NCBI GenBank assembly: GCA_024281675.1
Contig: JAMXAG010000002.1
Span: forward strand, 248,001-312,000
Source of the DNA: Nitrosomonas sp.
Lineage (GTDB): Bacteria; Pseudomonadota; Gammaproteobacteria; Burkholderiales; Nitrosomonadaceae
Direction of reading: 5' to 3'
Length of the DNA: 64,000 nt
Positions 46,549 to 57,141 of this stretch are shown here, piece by piece (positions within the stretch are counted from its first letter, which is position 1; every line of letters begins with the position of its first letter). The notes under the pieces were generated by a model that searched no databases, was not told the DNA's origin, and was given only the letters and a program-made list of their open reading frames with translations. A program made the translations under genes and the position numbers.

Positions 46549-47640
46549 ATGACTGAGCAAAATCGCGTGATTTTGATAATGGCGGGCGGTACTGGCGGGC
46601 ATGTATTCCCAGGATTAGCCGTAGCGGATTATTTAAAACAATTGGGCTGGCGCATCGTATGGTTAGGAACAACAACGGGAATGGAGCGTAGATTAGTGTT
46701 ACAGCATGGATATGATATGGAATTGATCAATTTTTCCGGATTGCGCGGTAAAAATCTGACCACATGGTTCATGCTACCCCTGCGCCTAATCAAAGCTTTT
46801 ATGCAAAGCCTGAAAATCATTTTGAAAATAAAACCCAATGTGGTTTTGGGAATGGGTGGCTATCCGGCTTTTCCAGGTGGCATGATGGCATCTCTATTGA
46901 ATAAACCACTCGTCATTCATGAGCAAAACTCATTACCAGGACTCACGAATAAAATTTTGGCAAAATTAGCGGATAAAGTTGTGCTGGGGTTTCCCAACGC
47001 GATTAATGGAAATGAAGATAAAATCGTTCACTCAGGCAACCCCGTACGTCCAGAAATTACTCAATTAGCACAACCACAAGACAGATTTCACAGCCGCCAA
47101 GGAAACCTCAAATTATTGGTACTTGGTGGCAGTCTCGGTGCGCAAATTCTTAATACGGTTGTACCACAAGCCTTAAAAAAAATGCCCGCAGAATTGTGTC
47201 CAATAGTCATCCATCAAACCGGAAGCAGTCATTGCGAAGCAGTGCAAAAAAGCTATACAGATTTACAGTTGATAGGTGAAGTAATTCCTTTTATCGATGA
47301 TATGGCGAAACAATACGCACAATGTGATGTCATCATTTGCCGTGCCGGCGCATTAACCGTCGCGGAATTATGCGCCGCCGGTGTTGCCAGTATTCTGGTG
47401 CCTTATCCACATGCTGTCGACGACCATCAAACCAGTAACGCAAAATTTCTTTCCGATCAGGGTGCTGCAATTTTGCTACCACAAAGCGAATTAACAGCCG
47501 ACACATTAGCGCAATTGCTCACGAACTTAACACGAAAGCAATTATTGGATATGTCTATAAAAGTCCGTAGCTTGGCAAAACCACAAGCTACCCGCGTTGT
47601 TTCTGAAATCTGTATCGAACTGAGTCGGAGGGTCGCATGA
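46549..47640 (+). CDS. murG: MurG, lipid II synthase
   Basis: Adds GlcNAc to lipid I on the inner face of the membrane, giving lipid II. The 363-residue GT-B enzyme shows [32 protein letters not shown] region ([18 protein letters not shown]), [22 protein letters not shown] and [22 protein letters not shown] (in parts). It overlaps murC by 4 bases (ATGA), as usual. Confidence 0.97.
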   Translation: MTEQNRVILIMAGGTGGHVFPGLAVADYLKQLGWRIVWLGTTTGMERRLVLQHGYDMELINFSGLRGKNLTTWFMLPLRLIKAFMQSLKIILKIKPNVVLGMGGYPAFPGGMMASLLNKPLVIHEQNSLPGLTNKILAKLADKVVLGFPNAINGNEDKIVHSGNPVRPEITQLAQPQDRFHSRQGNLKLLVLGGSLGAQILNTVVPQALKKMPAELCPIVIHQTGSSHCEAVQKSYTDLQLIGEVIPFIDDMAKQYAQCDVIICRAGALTVAELCAAGVASILVPYPHAVDDHQTSNAKFLSDQGAAILLPQSELTADTLAQLLTNLTRKQLLDMSIKVRSLAKPQATRVVSEICIELSRRVA

Positions 47641-49064
47641 AACATAAGGTTAAACATATTCATTTTGTCGGTATTGGCGGCGCCGGGATGAGTGGCATTG
47701 CCGAAGTCTTTCTCAACCTGGGTTATCGTGTAAGTGGCTCTGATCTTGTCGACAGTCCCGTGATTCAACGCTTGCGGGAATTAAATGCAACGGTGTTCGT
47801 TGGACACGAGAGTAGCCAAATCAAGGGTGCAGATGCTGTGGTGACATCGACTGCGGTTAAATCAGACAATCCAGAAATCATTGAAGCCAAAAACAAAAAT
47901 ATCCCCGTTGTTCCTCGGGCATTGATGCTCGCTGAATTGCTCCGGTTGCGTAGCGGTATCGCAATTGCCGGAACACATGGTAAAACCACCACTACTAGTC
48001 TGGTCGCCAGTATATTGGCAGCAGCTGGGATGGACCCAACATTTGTAATCGGTGGGAGATTGGAAGCAGCGAGTTGTCATGCCAAATTAGGAAAAGGCGA
48101 ATTCATCGTGGTAGAAGCGGACGAATCAGATGCATCGTTTCTCTATCTCCAACCGGTACTCGCCGTGGTAACGAATATCGATGCCGACCATATGGATACT
48201 TATGGACATGATTTCAACCAACTAAAACAAACTTTTGTCGAGTTCATACAACATTTGCCCTTTTATGGTATGGCAATGTTGTGTCTTGATGATGCCAATG
48301 TGCGTGAAGTCATTCCTTCGATTACCAAACCGATCACGACCTATGGGTTGTGTGAAGATGCGCAAGTGCGCGCTACGAATATTAAGCATTTTGGCGGTCA
48401 GATGAAATTTACGGCCATCATTGGCGTCAATGGTACCGCGCGAAACTTGGATATTGTATTGAATCTTCCGGGTTTGCATAACGTTCAAAATGCTTTGGCA
48501 GCAATTGCAGTCGCCAATGAAATCGGTGTTGTAGATAGCGCCATAGTTAAGGCATTAGCTGATTTTCGTGGTGTCGGTCGACGGTTCCAACAATACGGAG
48601 AAATTCAATTACCTACCTCAGGAAGCTTCTTATTGGTTGACGATTACGGCCATCATCCCGCAGAAATGGACGCTACCATGAAAGCTGCTCGAGGCGCTTT
48701 TCCAGGACGTAGGCTAGTCGTGGCATTTCAGCCACATCGTTATACGCGCACGCGGGATTTGTTCGAAGATTTTGTCAGAGTTTTGTCGCAAGCGGATACG
48801 TTGTTACTGACAGAAGTTTATTCCGCAGGCGAAGAGTTTATTGTGGCAGCAGATAGTAAATCATTGACACGATCGATTCGTGTGCTAGGTAAGGTCGAAC
48901 CGATTTACGTAGAAGATGTGGATAGACTGGCTGAAGCTATTGTGGATGTAGCGCAAGACGACGATGTGGTATTAGTGATGGGAGCAGGTTCGATTGCAAG
49001 AGTACCCGCTGCACTCACGCGAATAAAAAATAGATTGTCGGTGGTCAATGGTCATAACTACTAG
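47637..49064 (+). CDS. murC: UDP-MurNAc--L-alanine ligase MurC
   Basis: Adds the first amino acid, L-alanine, to UDP-MurNAc. The 475 residues contain [16 protein letters not shown], the ATP loop [32 protein letters not shown], and the C-terminal domain [19 protein letters not shown] with [13 protein letters not shown]. Starts by ATGA overlap with murG. murB follows, its ATG placed 13 bases past the stop. Confidence 0.97.
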   Translation: MKHKVKHIHFVGIGGAGMSGIAEVFLNLGYRVSGSDLVDSPVIQRLRELNATVFVGHESSQIKGADAVVTSTAVKSDNPEIIEAKNKNIPVVPRALMLAELLRLRSGIAIAGTHGKTTTTSLVASILAAAGMDPTFVIGGRLEAASCHAKLGKGEFIVVEADESDASFLYLQPVLAVVTNIDADHMDTYGHDFNQLKQTFVEFIQHLPFYGMAMLCLDDANVREVIPSITKPITTYGLCEDAQVRATNIKHFGGQMKFTAIIGVNGTARNLDIVLNLPGLHNVQNALAAIAVANEIGVVDSAIVKALADFRGVGRRFQQYGEIQLPTSGSFLLVDDYGHHPAEMDATMKAARGAFPGRRLVVAFQPHRYTRTRDLFEDFVRVLSQADTLLLTEVYSAGEEFIVAADSKSLTRSIRVLGKVEPIYVEDVDRLAEAIVDVAQDDDVVLVMGAGSIARVPAALTRIKNRLSVVNGHNY

Positions 49065-49077
49065 GAATGAGCCATCC

Positions 49078-50070
49078 ATGCTTAATTATTTACATAGCCG
49101 GAATGTGACAATGTCAATGGTTGATGTGATGAAAGGCAGTCTGCAAGAATCGATGTTGCGCGGTGAGCTGCGCCTCGATGAACCAATGAGCCAGCATACT
49201 TCCTGGCGAGTGGGTGGAAATACGCGGCGGTTCTATAAGCCAGCAGATTTACAAGATCTGACAGATTTCCTACGTTCGTTACCCATTCATGAGCCCGTCT
49301 ATGTCGTGGGCCTGGGCAGCAACTTGTTGGTGCGCGATGGTGGAATTCCAGGGACTGTGGTAGCCCTGCATGGACAGCTTGATGATTTATACATTATAGA
49401 TTGTAACGAATCAAATGGATTGATTTATGCCGGTGCAGGCGTTGCTTGCGCAAAACTGGCACGCTTTGCGGCCAAAAATGGTTTGGTTGGAATGGAATTC
49501 TTTGCAGGTATTCCAGGTACTGTTGGCGGTGCGCTTGCCATGAACGCGGGTTGTTTTGGTGAAGAAACTTGGAAAAAGGTTGAATGCGTGCAAATCATAC
49601 ACCGCAGCGGACAAATCTATCGTCGAGAGACAAGTGACTATGCCATTGATTATCGTAGCGTGAAACTACGCCATGAAGATAAACCAGGATATGGTTCGGA
49701 ATGGTTTGCAGGTGGATATTTTAGATTGTTACGAGGCAATACGATCGAATCGCAACAGAAGATAAAGCATTTGCTGGCACAACGAATCAATAGCCAGCCG
49801 CTCAATCAACCGAATGCTGGGTCTGTGTTTCGTAATCCGCCAAATGATTATGCCGCTCGCCTGATTGAATCGTGCGAATTGAAAGGAAAAGCGATCGGCG
49901 GTGCAATGGTATCAACCAAGCACGCCAATTTTATTATTAACACGAATAACGCTTGTGCGGCGGATATTGAAACGTTAATCCAGCTCGTACAAGAAGAAGT
50001 CAAGAAAAAATCCGGTATAGAGTTGGTTCGTGAAGTGCATATTGTGGGGGAATTCGGAGAGCATGCTTAA
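49078..50070 (+). CDS. murB: UDP-N-acetylenolpyruvoylglucosamine reductase MurB
   Basis: FAD enzyme that reduces UDP-GlcNAc-enolpyruvate to UDP-MurNAc. Key parts: [59 protein letters not shown], and [10 protein letters not shown] with the catalytic Ser, then the C-terminal Glu region. Start uncertain: the frame is open from 49048 and MLNYLHS (49078) follows AGGAATGAG; a later MSMVDVM is also possible. The stop shares one base with the ddl start (TAATG). Confidence 0.94.
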   Translation: MLNYLHSRNVTMSMVDVMKGSLQESMLRGELRLDEPMSQHTSWRVGGNTRRFYKPADLQDLTDFLRSLPIHEPVYVVGLGSNLLVRDGGIPGTVVALHGQLDDLYIIDCNESNGLIYAGAGVACAKLARFAAKNGLVGMEFFAGIPGTVGGALAMNAGCFGEETWKKVECVQIIHRSGQIYRRETSDYAIDYRSVKLRHEDKPGYGSEWFAGGYFRLLRGNTIESQQKIKHLLAQRINSQPLNQPNAGSVFRNPPNDYAARLIESCELKGKAIGGAMVSTKHANFIINTNNACAADIETLIQLVQEEVKKKSGIELVREVHIVGEFGEHA

Positions 50071-50987
50071 TGAAATTGCATAACTTCGGCAAAGTAGCAG
50101 TCTTGCTTGGAGGGCGATCTGCCGAGCGCGAGATATCTTTACAGAGTGGGCAAGCCGTTTTAGCCGCATTGCAAGAAAGTGGTGTTGATGCGTACCCTTT
50201 TGATCCCGCCAAGGAATCTTTAGATGAGCTGCGGCGGCGGAATTTTGATCGAGCTTTTATCGCGTTACATGGTCGCTTTGGTGAAGATGGAACCGTACAA
50301 GGCGCGCTGGAACTGATGGAAATGCCCTATACCGGTAGCGGTGTCATGGCCAGTGCGTTAGCGATGGACAAATGGCGCACCAAGTTAATTTGGGAGGCTG
50401 CCGGCATCCAATCGCCTCGTTTTATGCTTTTGAACGCGCACAGTGATTTCATGGCTGTAGCGGAAAACCTGGGATTGCCACTCATTGTTAAACCAGCGCG
50501 GGAAGGATCGACGATTGGATTGAGTAAAGTACACAACAGGCAAGATGTGGCCGCTGCCTACCAGTTAGCGGCTAAGCATGATTCCTTGGTCATTGCGGAA
50601 GAATTTATCAGTGGCAAAGAACTAACCGCCGCAATTCTCGGTGAAACAGCATTGCCCTTGATAAGAATAGAAGTCGTTGGTGATTTATATGATTATCAAG
50701 CGAAATATGTATCGAATGATACGCGCTACCACTGCCCCAGTGGTTTAGCCGAAAGCTTGGAAAAGTCGATACAAAAAGAGGCGTTAAGCGCTTACCAAGT
50801 TTTAGGATGTGCAGGCTGGGGGCGAATTGATTTGATCGTTAATCAGCATAATCAATTTTATTTTTTAGAAGCGAATACCTCACCGGGCATGACCAGTCAT
50901 AGTTTGGTACCAATGGCCGCAAAAGCAGCGGGTATTTCTTTTCAAGAATTGGTGATAAAAATATTAGAGTTAACACATGTGGGATAA
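50070..50987 (+). CDS. ddl: D-alanine--D-alanine ligase
   Basis: ATP-grasp ligase giving the D-Ala-D-Ala dipeptide used by MurF. The 305-residue protein begins [24 protein letters not shown] and shows [57 protein letters not shown] and [20 protein letters not shown], all family motifs. It overlaps murB by one base and ftsQ by 11, the expected order in betaproteobacteria. Confidence 0.97.
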   Translation: MKLHNFGKVAVLLGGRSAEREISLQSGQAVLAALQESGVDAYPFDPAKESLDELRRRNFDRAFIALHGRFGEDGTVQGALELMEMPYTGSGVMASALAMDKWRTKLIWEAAGIQSPRFMLLNAHSDFMAVAENLGLPLIVKPAREGSTIGLSKVHNRQDVAAAYQLAAKHDSLVIAEEFISGKELTAAILGETALPLIRIEVVGDLYDYQAKYVSNDTRYHCPSGLAESLEKSIQKEALSAYQVLGCAGWGRIDLIVNQHNQFYFLEANTSPGMTSHSLVPMAAKAAGISFQELVIKILELTHVG

Positions 50988-51753
50988 TCATCATTTTCTG
51001 AATTTAGTTTCAAACATATTACTAGTAGCGGTAGCGGGAGCCACCGCATACGTTATTGGATTACGCTTGATCGAGCCGCCCTATTTCCCAATTAAGGAAA
51101 TTAATATCTATACAGCTGATTCTGAAAATGTCGGTGATGCTCGATTGAACAACATTAACCTAGAACAAATTAAGGCTCTTTTTAGCAATGGGATTAGAGG
51201 AAATTTTGTATCAGTGGATTTAACAGAATTGCGCAATGAATTTGAAAAGCTACAGTGGGCTCGCGAAGCTAAAATCAATCGAAAATGGCCGAATAGCTTG
51301 GATGTGATTGTTGAAGAGCATCAGCCACTTGCACGTTGGGGCAGCCATGCGCTGGTAAACACGTTTGGTGAAGTATTTCGAGTTTCCAGTGACCAGAGTT
51401 TGCCAACTTTCATGGGGCCAACTGAAGAAAGCGCGCAAGAAGTGGCGAAACAATTTCATCAATTCAATCAGATTTTAGCACCCTTGCATCAATATGCCGT
51501 GGAGGTTACTTTGACACCACGATATGCATGGCGAATACAGCTCAACACGGGTACCGTTTTGGAACTGGGGCGTGAAAACATTAAAGAAAGGTTGGAGCGT
51601 TATGTGCTGGTTTATGGACATAGCATTGCGCGACTCAGTCAGGATGGTCCATTGGCGTACGTTGATCTTCGCTATCCCAATGGTTTTGCCATCCGTTTGA
51701 CGGAGCAAGCGCAACAAACGCCCAAAAAATCCAGTTTACGAAAAGAGACTTGA
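50977..51753 (+). CDS. ftsQ: FtsQ, divisome scaffold
   Basis: Bitopic division protein that recruits FtsB-FtsL. The 258-residue protein has a short cytoplasmic part, one membrane helix ([20 protein letters not shown]), a POTRA domain starting [19 protein letters not shown] and a beta domain with [28 protein letters not shown] and LPTFMGP. Its ATG overlaps the ddl end by 11 bases. Confidence 0.94.
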   Translation: MWDNHHFLNLVSNILLVAVAGATAYVIGLRLIEPPYFPIKEINIYTADSENVGDARLNNINLEQIKALFSNGIRGNFVSVDLTELRNEFEKLQWAREAKINRKWPNSLDVIVEEHQPLARWGSHALVNTFGEVFRVSSDQSLPTFMGPTEESAQEVAKQFHQFNQILAPLHQYAVEVTLTPRYAWRIQLNTGTVLELGRENIKERLERYVLVYGHSIARLSQDGPLAYVDLRYPNGFAIRLTEQAQQTPKKSSLRKET

Positions 51754-51772
51754 GGCCAGGAGATAATGGGAG

Positions 51773-53011
51773 ATGAATAAGGCTAGGGAAAATAGAAACT
51801 TGGTGGTTGGTTTGGATATCGGTACTTCCAAGATTGTTGCCATTGTGGCCGAGGTATTGCCAGAAGGCGGATTTGAAGTCATCGGTTTGGGTAGCCACCC
51901 GTCACGTGGATTGAAGAAAGGCGTTGTCGCCAATATTGAGACGACCGTCAATGCGATCCAAAGAGCCCTAGAAGAAGCCGAACTCATGGCTGATTGCAAG
52001 ATTAATGAAGCATTTACCGGAATTGCGGGCAGTCACATCAAAGGGTTCAATTCGGATGGTATGGTCCCGATTAAAGACAAGGAAGTGACAGAAAAGGATG
52101 TGGAACGGGTCATGGAAGCCGCTAAAGCGGTTAATATTCCGGCCGACCAGCAAATCCTACACATCTTGAACCAAGAATTTATTATCGATGGACAAGAAGA
52201 TGTACGTGAACCGGTCGGTATGAGCGGCATACGACTCGAAGTCAAGGTCCATATAGTGACTGGCGCAGTATCCGCAGCGCAAAACATCATGAAATGCGTG
52301 CACCGTTGTGGTCTTGAGGTACGTGATTTAATTTTGCAACCGTTGGCATCCGCCATGGCTGTTTTATCAGATGATGAAAAAGACTTGGGCGTGTGTTTGG
52401 TGGATATCGGTGGCGGCACAACGGATATTGCTGTATTTACCAACGGCGCCATTCGGCACACAGCCGTGATTCCTATTGCCGGTGATCAGGTGACCAATGA
52501 TATTGCGATGGCGCTTCGCACCCCGACGAAAAGCGCTGAGGATATCAAATGCCGCTATGGATGCGCTTTGAGAAGTTTGGCGGATACTCGGGAAATGGTC
52601 GAGGTACCCGACGTCGGCAATCGTGGTTCACGCCAATTGTCGCGCCAGACGCTGGCTGAAGTCATCGAACCCCGAGTAGAAGAACTCTACAGTTTGATCC
52701 AGGCGGAATTACGCCGCAGTGGATTCGAAGAATTGCTATCGTCTGGAATCGTCATCACGGGGGGATCTGCATCACTACGCGGCATGGTAGAGTTGGGTGA
52801 AGAGATTTTTCATATGCCGGTTCGATTGGGGCTACCGAATTATCATGGCAATTTGAAGGAGGTTATTCATACACCACGCTACTCAACAGGGATTGGTTTA
52901 ATAATGGCTGGTATTCAACAAATGCAACATCAACATGGGGCGAAGTTACAAGGAGGTTCTGCAAAACAGATTTTTACAAGAATGAAAGGTTGGTTCCAGA
53001 AGAATTTTTAA
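51773..53011 (+). CDS. ftsA: FtsA, actin-like Z-ring tether
   Basis: Anchors FtsZ to the membrane and signals to the divisome. The 412-residue actin-fold protein shows VGLDIGTSKIVAIVAEV, HILNQEFIIDGQEDVREPVGM, LGVCLVDIGGGTTDIAVF and IVITGGSASLRGM; the last residues (FTRMKGWFQKNF) form the amphipathic membrane-targeting helix. GGGAG lies right before the ATG. ftsZ follows 63 bases on. Confidence 0.97.
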   Translation: MNKARENRNLVVGLDIGTSKIVAIVAEVLPEGGFEVIGLGSHPSRGLKKGVVANIETTVNAIQRALEEAELMADCKINEAFTGIAGSHIKGFNSDGMVPIKDKEVTEKDVERVMEAAKAVNIPADQQILHILNQEFIIDGQEDVREPVGMSGIRLEVKVHIVTGAVSAAQNIMKCVHRCGLEVRDLILQPLASAMAVLSDDEKDLGVCLVDIGGGTTDIAVFTNGAIRHTAVIPIAGDQVTNDIAMALRTPTKSAEDIKCRYGCALRSLADTREMVEVPDVGNRGSRQLSRQTLAEVIEPRVEELYSLIQAELRRSGFEELLSSGIVITGGSASLRGMVELGEEIFHMPVRLGLPNYHGNLKEVIHTPRYSTGIGLIMAGIQQMQHQHGAKLQGGSAKQIFTRMKGWFQKNF

Positions 53012-53074
53012 CTGGATTTTTTCAGGGCTGGTGTTTGGGTGATTTAAATTTTTTGTAATTAAAGGAGAAATGCT

Positions 53075-54223
53075 ATGTTTGAAATCATCAATAACGAATC
53101 GCAAGAAGCAGTCATTAAAGTAGTCGGTGTAGGAGGATGTGGTAGTAATGCGGTAGACCACATGATTCAACATGGCATGAAAGGCGTCGAGTTCATTAGT
53201 ATGAACACAGATGCGCAAGCGTTGAAAAGTAATAAAGCGCCGACCATACTTCAGTTGGGTACTGGTATCACTAAAGGATTGGGGGCTGGCGCGAATCCTG
53301 ATGTGGGACGCGAAGCTGCATTAGAAGATCGTGACCGTATCGCCGAATTAATTCAAGGTTCAGATATGTTATTTATCACCGCTGGTATGGGCGGTGGAAC
53401 CGGAACCGGTGCCGCTCCGGTGGTAGCTCAAGTGGCTAAAGAAATGGGTATTCTGACGGTCGCTGTAGTTAGTAAGCCATTTGCTTTCGAAGGCAAGCGC
53501 TTGATTGCGGCTAAAGCAGGTATGGAAGCGCTCGGACAACACGTCGATTCATTGATTGTAATTCCTAACGACAAGTTGATGATGGTATTAGGTAACGATA
53601 TTTCTATGTTGGATGCATTCAAGGCAGCCAACGATGTGTTATACGGTGCCGTTGCTGGCATTGCTGAAGTAATCAATTGCCCCGGTTTGGTCAACGTGGA
53701 TTTTGCTGACGTCAAAACGGTCATGTCAGAAATGGGCATGGCTATGATGGGCTCCGCTATTGCAGCCGGAGTGGATCGCGCTCGTGTTGCGGCTGAACGC
53801 GCAGTTTCAAGCCCGTTATTGGAAGATGTCTCGTTATCCGGTGCGCGCGGTATCCTCGTCAATATCACTGCAAATTCTTCATTGAAAATGCGAGAAGTAC
53901 ACGAAGTCATGAGCACCGTGAAAAATCTTACGGCTGAAGATGCAACGATTATCGTTGGTACCGTCATTGATGAAGATATCGGTGAAGATTTACGCGTTAC
54001 AATGGTAGCTACTGGCTTGGGTAACCCAGCACAAAGCCTAAGCACTCCATTGAGCGTTGTACATAGCCGTACTGGAACCGATGATCGTGATTCAATATTC
54101 TCATCTGAAGAACCTGCAGTGATGCGTACTGGAAGAAGAAGTAACGCAACTGTTGCTGCAATGCGTCAGTCGGGCGTAGATCCAATGGATATTCCAGCTT
54201 TCTTAAGAAGACAAGCTGATTAA
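53075..54223 (+). CDS. ftsZ: FtsZ, cell-division tubulin homologue
   Basis: GTPase that forms the cytokinetic ring. The 382-residue protein has GGCGSNAVDHMI, the tubulin signature GGGTGTGAAPVVA, NVDFADVKTVMSEMGMAMMG and a short linker ending in the conserved peptide DPMDIPAFLRRQAD that binds FtsA. AAAGGAGAAATGCT before the ATG is a strong ribosome binding site. It closes the dcw cluster; lpxC, a common next gene in this group, is not here. Confidence 0.98.
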   Translation: MFEIINNESQEAVIKVVGVGGCGSNAVDHMIQHGMKGVEFISMNTDAQALKSNKAPTILQLGTGITKGLGAGANPDVGREAALEDRDRIAELIQGSDMLFITAGMGGGTGTGAAPVVAQVAKEMGILTVAVVSKPFAFEGKRLIAAKAGMEALGQHVDSLIVIPNDKLMMVLGNDISMLDAFKAANDVLYGAVAGIAEVINCPGLVNVDFADVKTVMSEMGMAMMGSAIAAGVDRARVAAERAVSSPLLEDVSLSGARGILVNITANSSLKMREVHEVMSTVKNLTAEDATIIVGTVIDEDIGEDLRVTMVATGLGNPAQSLSTPLSVVHSRTGTDDRDSIFSSEEPAVMRTGRRSNATVAAMRQSGVDPMDIPAFLRRQAD

Positions 54224-54249
54224 GCTCTGCCCGTAATAAACTCAAGCCC

Positions 54250-54286
54250 ACACAGCTTTCATTGCTCCTTTCAATGAAAGCTGTGT
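54250..54286 (+). terminator. strong hairpin after ftsZ
   Basis: Perfect 15-base inverted repeat, arms 54250-54264 (ACACAGCTTTCATTG) and 54272-54286, with a 7-base loop, 26 bases past the ftsZ stop. No T tract follows, so it may be an imperfect terminator or a 3' mRNA stabiliser. Confidence 0.5.
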
Positions 54287-54353
54287 AACTACAAGTATAG
54301 TTCTACATACTATCTTTCGGTTTTAACCGATCACACCACCTCTAGCTATTACC

Positions 54354-55499
54354 TTGAATAACTACCCTGTAATTGTTTGGCATGAATGTAATCAAGAGCA
54401 AACTGCGCGTTGGCGTTCGGAAAAAGGCTTGCCGCCCCCGAAACGAGTCGAAACTATTGATGACCGCACAACCGCTGACACTGCTTATCGAATGGCATGC
54501 GAAGGTAGTGGTTTAATATGGCGAGGTGATTTCCAGAATGCTCGCCAACTACTCAAGGCTATTGCCAAGCGCATCGATAAAAAATTTGCTAGCAAGTTGA
54601 GTACAGCCGTAACATCCAGGGAAACCTTCAATCTGTACCGTCAGGCGCAATCACAACGTGCTCGCACGCTTGACAAACTACTCATAACTTTCGAGGCAGA
54701 TCATCGTATTCTTTTACGACGCGCGCCCGACGTACATTCAGCTTGCGAAAAAGTATACGGTATAAGTAACGAGCCCTATGTGACTTCATTGAGGGAGTTA
54801 CTGGGACTTATCGGTGCTCACGAATGGTACAAAAAAGGTATTGATATCGCGGCATTAGGCGCAAAAATTTATCCGCATTACGGTGTATTTGCGCCAATTC
54901 GCCAAGAATATATTCAATTATTAGCAGAAACACCTTTTCCTAGCGATATCACAGCGCATACGACTGTTTTCGATATAGGTACCGGAACCGGCGTACTAGC
55001 AGCTTTACTTGCGCAGCGTGGTATTCAACACGTAATCGGCACGGATCAAGATCTACGCGCCGTAGAGTGCGCGCGTGATAATATCGCGCGCTTAGGACTA
55101 CAGCACCAAGTACAAATCCTTCAGTGCGATCTTTTTCCGCCCTTAGATCCAGCGGACTTGATCGTTTGCAATCCCCCTTGGATTCCCGCGCGACCCAGCT
55201 CTCCGCTAGAAAGAGCCATTTATGATCCTGATAATCAAATGCTACGTAGTTTTTTGACAGGGGTAAGTCATTATCTAAAACCTAACGGAGAAATTTGGTT
55301 GATTATGTCGAATTTTGCTGAGCATTTAGGGTTGCGAACACACGAACAATGGTCGTCGCTCATCGCTTCGGCGGGATTGAAGGTAGTGGACAAAAGAGAT
55401 GCCAAACCCCATCATCCACGCACAACGGATACAAGCGATCCATTACATGCAGCACGAAAAGCCGAAATTGTTTCACTGTGGCGCATGAACCGTGCATAA
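54354..55499 (+). CDS. class I SAM-dependent methyltransferase, PrmB/HemK-like
   Basis: A predicted methyltransferase of 381 residues. The N-terminal 150 residues are helical and of unclear role (WHECNQEQTARWRSEKGLPPPKR). The C-terminal half is Rossmann-like: VFDIGTGTGVLAALLAQRG (SAM site), GTDQDLRAVECARDN, and DLIVCNPPWIPARP, where NPPW is the N/glutamine-methyltransferase motif. The substrate may be a Gln in a protein or RNA; this cannot be told. The start is a TTG (54354); no in-frame ATG precedes it, and the next one would remove conserved-looking sequence. Confidence 0.82.
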   Translation: MNNYPVIVWHECNQEQTARWRSEKGLPPPKRVETIDDRTTADTAYRMACEGSGLIWRGDFQNARQLLKAIAKRIDKKFASKLSTAVTSRETFNLYRQAQSQRARTLDKLLITFEADHRILLRRAPDVHSACEKVYGISNEPYVTSLRELLGLIGAHEWYKKGIDIAALGAKIYPHYGVFAPIRQEYIQLLAETPFPSDITAHTTVFDIGTGTGVLAALLAQRGIQHVIGTDQDLRAVECARDNIARLGLQHQVQILQCDLFPPLDPADLIVCNPPWIPARPSSPLERAIYDPDNQMLRSFLTGVSHYLKPNGEIWLIMSNFAEHLGLRTHEQWSSLIASAGLKVVDKRDAKPHHPRTTDTSDPLHAARKAEIVSLWRMNRA

Positions 55500-55503
55500 A
55501 GGT

Positions 55504-56358
55504 TTAAATTTTGATTGCTTTGGCTTGCTCAGCTGCAGCGATGACTTCTTCAATAATCGTGTCTTGCGTGTTCGAATCGACACCGATTGCATTCCATTCT
55601 TGCTGCGTTATTTCTTGCTGTGTGTGTTCAAGAATGCCCACATCCGGCACCATTTTTTCTGTTATATGAACCAAATGGATAAGGGGTTGCCCTGCGTCCG
55701 TATGAGCGGCGTTTGGTGTGTGATGGTAGCGTATCACGTCAACGATTTCGTCGGGTAATCCCCAATGCACGGCAAGTCGTGCTCCGATCTCACTATGATG
55801 AGTACCCATTAATTCTTGTTCCAGTTCAAGTATGGGTTTGTCATTAGCCATATTTAGCTGATCAAGCAACGTGTCACAGAGTGTGGCATCAAGGAAACTC
55901 AATGCATTGAAACCGATATCATGCAACAATCCAGCTAGAAAAATCTGATCATCCATAGGGCGTATGCGTGACGGCATATATTTAGCGATGGCTCGCATTG
56001 CAATTGCAATGGTCATATTGTGTAGCCACAAATCGTTGGTTTTAAGCTTACCTTCAACGGGTTTTGTTAGCGTGGACATGGTAGCAATTCCAATCGCTAC
56101 GGACTTGACGCGGGTTAATCCCAAACACATGGCTGCATCACTGACTGAAGCAATCTTGCGGGGAACACCAAATAATGTGCTATTGGATAATCCGATAATT
56201 TTTGCGGAGATTTGTGGATCTTGCCCGATTAATTTCAGTAACTGAATTTCCCCTTCTTCCGTATCGAGTGGCAAAGTAAGCAGTTTTTGTACAATGATAG
56301 GCATCGCCGGCAATACATCGATACGCTCTAAAGACAGCTTCAACTCAGTATTTACCAT
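55504..56358 (-). CDS. HDOD domain protein
   Basis: Signalling-type protein of 284 residues with an HDOD domain: LPAMPIIVQKLLTLPLD, DPQISAKIIGLSNSTLFG and FLAGLLHDIGFNALSFL, then HHSEIGARLAVHWGLPDEIVDVIRYHH. These domains resemble HD phosphohydrolases but lack clear catalytic activity and often act in stress, motility or second-messenger responses. No partner domain is fused. RBS: GGAGAAAT lies before the ATG. It converges with the methyltransferase at a 4-base gap. Confidence 0.9.
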   Translation of the reverse strand: MVNTELKLSLERIDVLPAMPIIVQKLLTLPLDTEEGEIQLLKLIGQDPQISAKIIGLSNSTLFGVPRKIASVSDAAMCLGLTRVKSVAIGIATMSTLTKPVEGKLKTNDLWLHNMTIAIAMRAIAKYMPSRIRPMDDQIFLAGLLHDIGFNALSFLDATLCDTLLDQLNMANDKPILELEQELMGTHHSEIGARLAVHWGLPDEIVDVIRYHHTPNAAHTDAGQPLIHLVHITEKMVPDVGILEHTQQEITQQEWNAIGVDSNTQDTIIEEVIAAAEQAKAIKI

Positions 56359-56407
56359 TATTTCTCCATTAAAAATTATTCGCGCTTAAGCACAAATATG
56401 CTTGGCG

Positions 56408-56737
56408 TTACAATTCATCATACTTCTTAGCTATTCCTTTGGAAGCTGAGACCGGATACTTTAACGCATTCTTTGCCATTTTCATAAGCACGATTTCAGT
56501 CACATTCCAGCCGTATTTTTCAGCAAGCAAGAAAGCGAAAGTGAAGACATCGGCAAGTTCTTCTTGAACGGCTTCTAGATCAGCCTGTTCGGAAGATTTC
56601 CATAAAAACGTTTCTAGCAGCTCTGCAGCCTCGATATTTAAGGCTAGTGCAAGATCCTTAGGATTGTGGAATTGCGCCCAATCGCGTTCATCGCGAAACT
56701 TTAATAAAGCTTCGGTAATTTTCTGGATTTCATTCAT
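56408..56737 (-). CDS. MazG-like nucleotide pyrophosphohydrolase
   Basis: A 109-residue all-alpha NTP pyrophosphohydrolase of the MazG/dCTPase type. The metal site fits the EExxE...ExxD pattern: EAAELLETFLW near residue 35-45 and VQEELADVFTFAFLLAEKYG near 58-77. It would hydrolyse a non-canonical or deoxy nucleotide triphosphate. Similar proteins occur as single-domain housekeeping enzymes; no toxin or phage context is seen. The ATG lies about 50 bases upstream of the HDOD gene and on the same strand, so cotranscription is possible. Confidence 0.9.
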   Translation of the reverse strand: MNEIQKITEALLKFRDERDWAQFHNPKDLALALNIEAAELLETFLWKSSEQADLEAVQEELADVFTFAFLLAEKYGWNVTEIVLMKMAKNALKYPVSASKGIAKKYDEL

Positions 56738-57141
56738 TTAAAAAGACTTGGATTCATAGGAAGTAAGGTACTATAAATTCAGTGTTTAATTAGATCTTTG
56801 CAAAAACTATTTTGAGAGATTAAATAATGCCCTAATAATATAGGTTAATCAAATCACCTACCGAATCGCCTATTTGCGCCAATAAAATAATGAACTCACA
56901 GAATAGGCGCGCCAGGTAGTTTTTCCGATCTTCAATAGGAGCCGTCAGCTAGTCTCCAATCTTAGGTGAAAATTGAAATTGACGTTGATTAACACAAACC
57001 CCTCCGTCGCCCTTCGTTGTGCTTTCGAAACAAAAAGAAAAGGCCATGAAAGCCTGTCGCAAAAACATCCAGGACGGTAAAGCCCTTATGATCGTGGATA
57101 CAAAATTATCTATTCCGGCATAATCCGGTATATATTCAGGT
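56738..57141. other. accessory patch upstream of the Fic remnant
   Basis: No gene seen. An 8-base inverted repeat, CGCCTATT (56867-56874) and AATAGGCG (56902-56909), lies near the middle. Near the end three related 10-mers, TATTCCGGCA (57111), TAATCCGGTA (57121) and TATTCAGGTA (57133), lead straight into the Fic-remnant start and may be its operator. Confidence 0.5.

Noticed and set aside
53428..54045. 205-codon open frame antisense to ftsZ
   Set aside because: Wholly inside ftsZ on the other strand; rich in Ser/Thr/Ile as expected from reverse reading of a real gene.
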